A DNA stretch of 64,000 nucleotides. Source: an uncultured Bacteroidales bacterium (lineage in GTDB: Bacteria > Bacteroidota > Bacteroidia > Bacteroidales > Paludibacteraceae). The position numbers were made by a program, and so were the translations under genes. Position 1 is the stretch's first letter; the number at the start of each line of letters is the position of its first letter. Positions 59,703 through 64,000 of the stretch are shown in pieces. The stretch is taken from the NCBI GenBank assembly GCA_902799555.1, contig CADCBB010000005.1, positions 1 to 64,000 on the forward strand, given 5' to 3'. The notes below the pieces were generated by a model, which worked only from the letters and a program-made list of their open reading frames with translations, did no database searches and was not told where the DNA came from.

Positions 59703-60821
59703 ATGAATGGTTTACGATTGAAAATAATAGGTCTCGCGCTATGTGCCCTCTTTTGCATAGCATGTGAGAAACCCGGGGAAGATCCAAAGCGTGACGAAGC
59801 ATTAGTATTGACGGTTTCGTCGGATAGTACCATCTGTGTTCCTTCGTATGGACAACAGACGGCTCTCGAAATAGAGTGGACAGCCGGTACGAACCACGGT
59901 ACCGGCTCGGCAATCTCATATACTTTGGAGATGGATCGGGCAGGAAACGACTTTGCGGCTGGTATTAATTGGGAGATCGGTCGTACGATGGATCGCACTA
60001 TCCAACTCGGACATAAACAACTGTCCGACACTCTCAAACGCTATTTCCCCGATATGGAGGACGAAGTGTTTTATGAGTTTGAACTGCGAGTACGCGCCAA
60101 AGTGCTTATGACTGAAGAAGAACAGATAGCACCGGTCGTAACGATACGGATCGCTCGCTTCACGACTATTCTAACCAACCTATATCTGGTCGGTGATGCA
60201 ACGCCTGGTGGATGGGATCGTAACTACGCGTCTATCATGTTCGCTGATGGCACCAACTCATCCCGCTTTACATGGGAGGGAAGATTAAAAATCGGCGAGT
60301 TCAAGATGTTGACCACTACCACTTCATGGCTTCCTTGCTATGTGCGTGATTCGACGGATGTCAATAGGATGGTGTATCGCAAAACGGAAAAGGCATACCC
60401 CGATTTCAAATGGAACATCACTGTTCCGGGAACCTATTCCATCACAGCGGATACCAAAGCACTCACGATATCCGTCACTCGGCTCAGTGACGATGTATAT
60501 AATCATATATACATGATAGGTGATGCAACGCCGGGTGGATGGAGTTGGGATAACCTGACGGAACTGAATCATCCTGAGGCAAATATCTTTACCTATGAAG
60601 GTACACTCAATCCGGGTGAGATAAAATTCCCTACTGAAATCAAGTCCGATTGGTCGGGAGAGATGATCTTCGCGCCTACACCCAATTGCGCTCCTTCCAG
60701 CAATGGAACGTTTGATATCCATATCGGGAATCCTGACAATAAATGGGTAATCCCGTCTGCCGGTAACTGGAGTATCACAATCCATATAAAAGATCAAACT
60801 ATTTCCTTTATAAAATTATGA
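59703..60821 (+). CDS. SusE-like surface glycan-binding lipoprotein (PUL2)
   Basis: The 372-residue lipoprotein has lipobox CIAC (Cys about residue 21). An N-terminal SusE domain comes first (LEIEWTAGTNHGTGSAISYTLEMD, about 50-155), then two SusE/F modules at about 158-255 (LYLVGDATPGGWD) and 260-372 (IYMIGDATPGGWSW). The PUL1 SusE has three modules. It is expected to bind alpha-glucan outside the cell. The GH66 gene overlaps by 4 bp. Confidence 0.9.
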   Translation: MNGLRLKIIGLALCALFCIACEKPGEDPKRDEALVLTVSSDSTICVPSYGQQTALEIEWTAGTNHGTGSAISYTLEMDRAGNDFAAGINWEIGRTMDRTIQLGHKQLSDTLKRYFPDMEDEVFYEFELRVRAKVLMTEEEQIAPVVTIRIARFTTILTNLYLVGDATPGGWDRNYASIMFADGTNSSRFTWEGRLKIGEFKMLTTTTSWLPCYVRDSTDVNRMVYRKTEKAYPDFKWNITVPGTYSITADTKALTISVTRLSDDVYNHIYMIGDATPGGWSWDNLTELNHPEANIFTYEGTLNPGEIKFPTEIKSDWSGEMIFAPTPNCAPSSNGTFDIHIGNPDNKWVIPSAGNWSITIHIKDQTISFIKL

Positions 60822-62590
60822 AAAAGATGTCTCTAACAGTTATTGTATCTTCCATACTCTTAATGAGCTGTAATATCATAGAACCGGAACACGATCCCAT
60901 CACCTATGGTGAGACCTATGTCTCCAATATGCTTAGTACAGACAAGGCTTGTTACCAACCCGGCGACGTAGTGCAACTCTCCATGCCCGGCATCCCGGAA
61001 GGAGAAGTAACCGTGCGTTACCAACATCTTGGTAAAACAATCAAAGAAGAGCCCGTTACTTCGCGGCAATGGACATGGCAACCTCCTTCGCAGGATTTCC
61101 AAGGCTATATGGCGGAGATTCATGGGAAAGTGAACGGACGAGATACAGTCTATTCTTCAGTCGGTATAGATGTGTCTTCCGAACCTGCGCGCTTTCCTCG
61201 TAATGGATTTCTCAGTATGTACGGCAAAATGTCGGCGTCCGAAATAGCAGCAGTCATGGATGACCTCAACCGCTATCATATCAACTACGTCCAGTTTCAG
61301 GATTGGCATTGGAAACACCATCATCCGCTGGGCGGTTCGGTTACACAACCTATGGAAGTATGGACGGACATCATATCCCGCAACTGTTATCGTGCTACCG
61401 TGCAAGGATACATCGATGCTGCCCATGCACGCGGTATGAAGACGCTCTTCTATAATCTCCTCTATGGCGCACTGGATGACTGTGTAAACGATGGTGTAAG
61501 TAAGGAATGGATGGTGTTCAAAGATAAAAACCACGGGGTTCATGATACGCACCCGTTATCATCGCCGTTCAAAAGCTCCATCTATGTCCTCGACCCGAAT
61601 AATCAGAACTGGAAAGAATATCTCTCAGCTCGTAACGATGAAGTCTATCAGGTATTCAATTTCGACGGTTGGCAGATTGATCAGTTGGGCTATAGAGGAT
61701 CCGTCTATGACTATAAAGGCCAAGAGATCGAAATGGACAAGTCGTTTGGGCAGTTTGTTACCTATATGAAAGACAAACAACCCACCAAGCGTCTGGTTAT
61801 GAACGCTGTCGGACAGTATGGTCAAGAAGGACAAATAGCTACTGCACCTGTTGATTTTTGCTATACCGAAGTGTGGAGTCATAATAATAGTAACGGATAT
61901 ACCATCTTCTCGAATATCATTACAGATAACGCAAAATGGTCCAACGGCAAACAAACTGTCCTGGCGGCATACCTCAACTATAATCATGGACGTAAAGGAA
62001 GAGGATGGTTTAATACTCCGGGTATCATCATGGGAACCGCTGCAGCTATGGCTTGGGGCGGTACCATCCTGCAAATGGGTGAACATATGCTCAATAATGA
62101 ATATTTCCCCAATAGCAATCTGTCCATGTCCGGCGATCTCAAACGCGCTATGATCTCCTACTATGATTTCACGGTAGCGTATGAGAACCTGCTCCGTCCC
62201 GATGTTCCTGCAAGCGGAGTCAATAGCGATTGGTATGGCGTGGACGTAACGAGTGAAACGGTTGCATTTAACCAATGGGCTCCCCAAAAAGGACAAATTG
62301 CAACAATTGGTCGGCATGTTGATAACCGTGACGTTGTTCAACTCCTGTCATACCGCAATGCTACACACCTCGACTGGTGTGACACCGATGCCAATCAAGG
62401 TGAACCCGATTGGTTATATAACATCTCTATTGCGGTATCGGCATCCGAACAACCGACACGCGTATGGTTTGCTTCGCCGGATTACAATCACGGTGCAGCG
62501 ATGAATATGGAGTTCTCCTATGCCAACGGGCAAGTGCAATTGACTTTGCCTGCGATTAAGTATTATTCAATGATTGTACTGGAGTATTGA
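60818..62590 (+). CDS. GH66 endodextranase lipoprotein
   Basis: The 590-residue lipoprotein (lipobox LMSC, Cys18) has an N-terminal Ig-like domain (about 35-125) and a GH66 TIM barrel. The nucleophile lies in FDGWQIDQLG (Asp288) and the acid/base in CYTEVW (Glu351); their 63-residue separation is close to that of S. mutans dextranase (Asp385, Glu453). No inserted CBM35, as in cycloisomaltooligosaccharide glucanotransferases, is seen, so endohydrolysis of alpha-1,6-glucan is most likely. The lipid anchor puts it at the cell envelope, probably on the outer surface, to supply SusC/SusD. It is followed by the GH97 gene after 1 bp. This enzyme is the strongest clue to the PUL2 substrate. Confidence 0.92.
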   Translation: MKKMSLTVIVSSILLMSCNIIEPEHDPITYGETYVSNMLSTDKACYQPGDVVQLSMPGIPEGEVTVRYQHLGKTIKEEPVTSRQWTWQPPSQDFQGYMAEIHGKVNGRDTVYSSVGIDVSSEPARFPRNGFLSMYGKMSASEIAAVMDDLNRYHINYVQFQDWHWKHHHPLGGSVTQPMEVWTDIISRNCYRATVQGYIDAAHARGMKTLFYNLLYGALDDCVNDGVSKEWMVFKDKNHGVHDTHPLSSPFKSSIYVLDPNNQNWKEYLSARNDEVYQVFNFDGWQIDQLGYRGSVYDYKGQEIEMDKSFGQFVTYMKDKQPTKRLVMNAVGQYGQEGQIATAPVDFCYTEVWSHNNSNGYTIFSNIITDNAKWSNGKQTVLAAYLNYNHGRKGRGWFNTPGIIMGTAAAMAWGGTILQMGEHMLNNEYFPNSNLSMSGDLKRAMISYYDFTVAYENLLRPDVPASGVNSDWYGVDVTSETVAFNQWAPQKGQIATIGRHVDNRDVVQLLSYRNATHLDWCDTDANQGEPDWLYNISIAVSASEQPTRVWFASPDYNHGAAMNMEFSYANGQVQLTLPAIKYYSMIVLEY

Positions 62591-62591
62591 T

Positions 62592-64000
<1,409 letters not shown>

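Overview
The window looks like a Bacteroidales (phylum Bacteroidota) chromosome. The evidence is paired SusC/SusD genes with SusE-type lipoproteins, GldB and GldH, a type IX secretion C-terminal domain, absent Shine-Dalgarno motifs, and promoters of the Bacteroidota form (TTTG/CTTG, 20 bp, TAnnTTTG). It is mostly core chromosome up to about 34.3 kb and accessory glycan-use loci after that.

Layout. 74-2,203 (minus): DUF456 protein, LolD-type ATPase and GldB. 2,293-14,418 (minus): one long run read mreB-mreC-mreD-PBP2-rodA-yraN-mnmG-apt-uvrC-tsaE-comEC, covering rod-shape cell wall synthesis, tRNA modification and DNA repair, with a perfect parS-like site between mnmG and apt. 14,613-14,686 (minus): tRNA-Asn(GTT) with its own promoter and terminator. 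14,817-24,956 (plus): PfkB kinase, PlsC, HIT protein, HolB, RicT-like PSP1 protein, GldH, TrmB, a TonB-dependent receptor, then a very compact TPP riboswitch in front of a second TonB-dependent receptor, which is therefore a probable thiamine receptor. 24,922-34,234 (minus): ileS, a lipoprotein, an AsmA-like protein, an M3 peptidase lipoprotein and a membrane protein.

34.3-64.0 kb holds a SusR-like (DUF6377-type) membrane-spanning regulator and two adjacent polysaccharide utilization loci. PUL1 (36.1-53.5 kb) begins with a secreted protein joining a tyrosine-phosphatase-type CX5R domain to starch-binding-like modules. It continues with a multi-module glycan-binding protein, a 44-residue peptide, SusC, SusD, SusE, a GH27-like lipoprotein enzyme and a 1,339-residue protein with two complete GH97 domains. 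PUL2 (54.0 kb to the edge) begins with a three-module SusF-like protein carrying a T9SS sorting domain, then SusC, SusD, SusE, a GH66 endodextranase and a GH97 gene that is broken by an internal deletion and runs off the window. GH66, GH97 and the GH27-like enzyme together point to alpha-glucans, with dextran the clearest substrate for PUL2.

Both PUL leader promoters carry the same upstream architecture: two ACTACTTTTT repeats 77-78 bp apart around an AT-rich dyad, with the proximal repeat exactly 48 bp from the -7 box. This suggests common control, perhaps by the adjacent regulator. The most unusual items are this shared operator candidate, the phosphatase/glucan-binding fusion (similar in plan to eukaryotic glucan phosphatases), the TPP riboswitch whose closing stem would contain the start codon, and the tandem GH97 enzyme.
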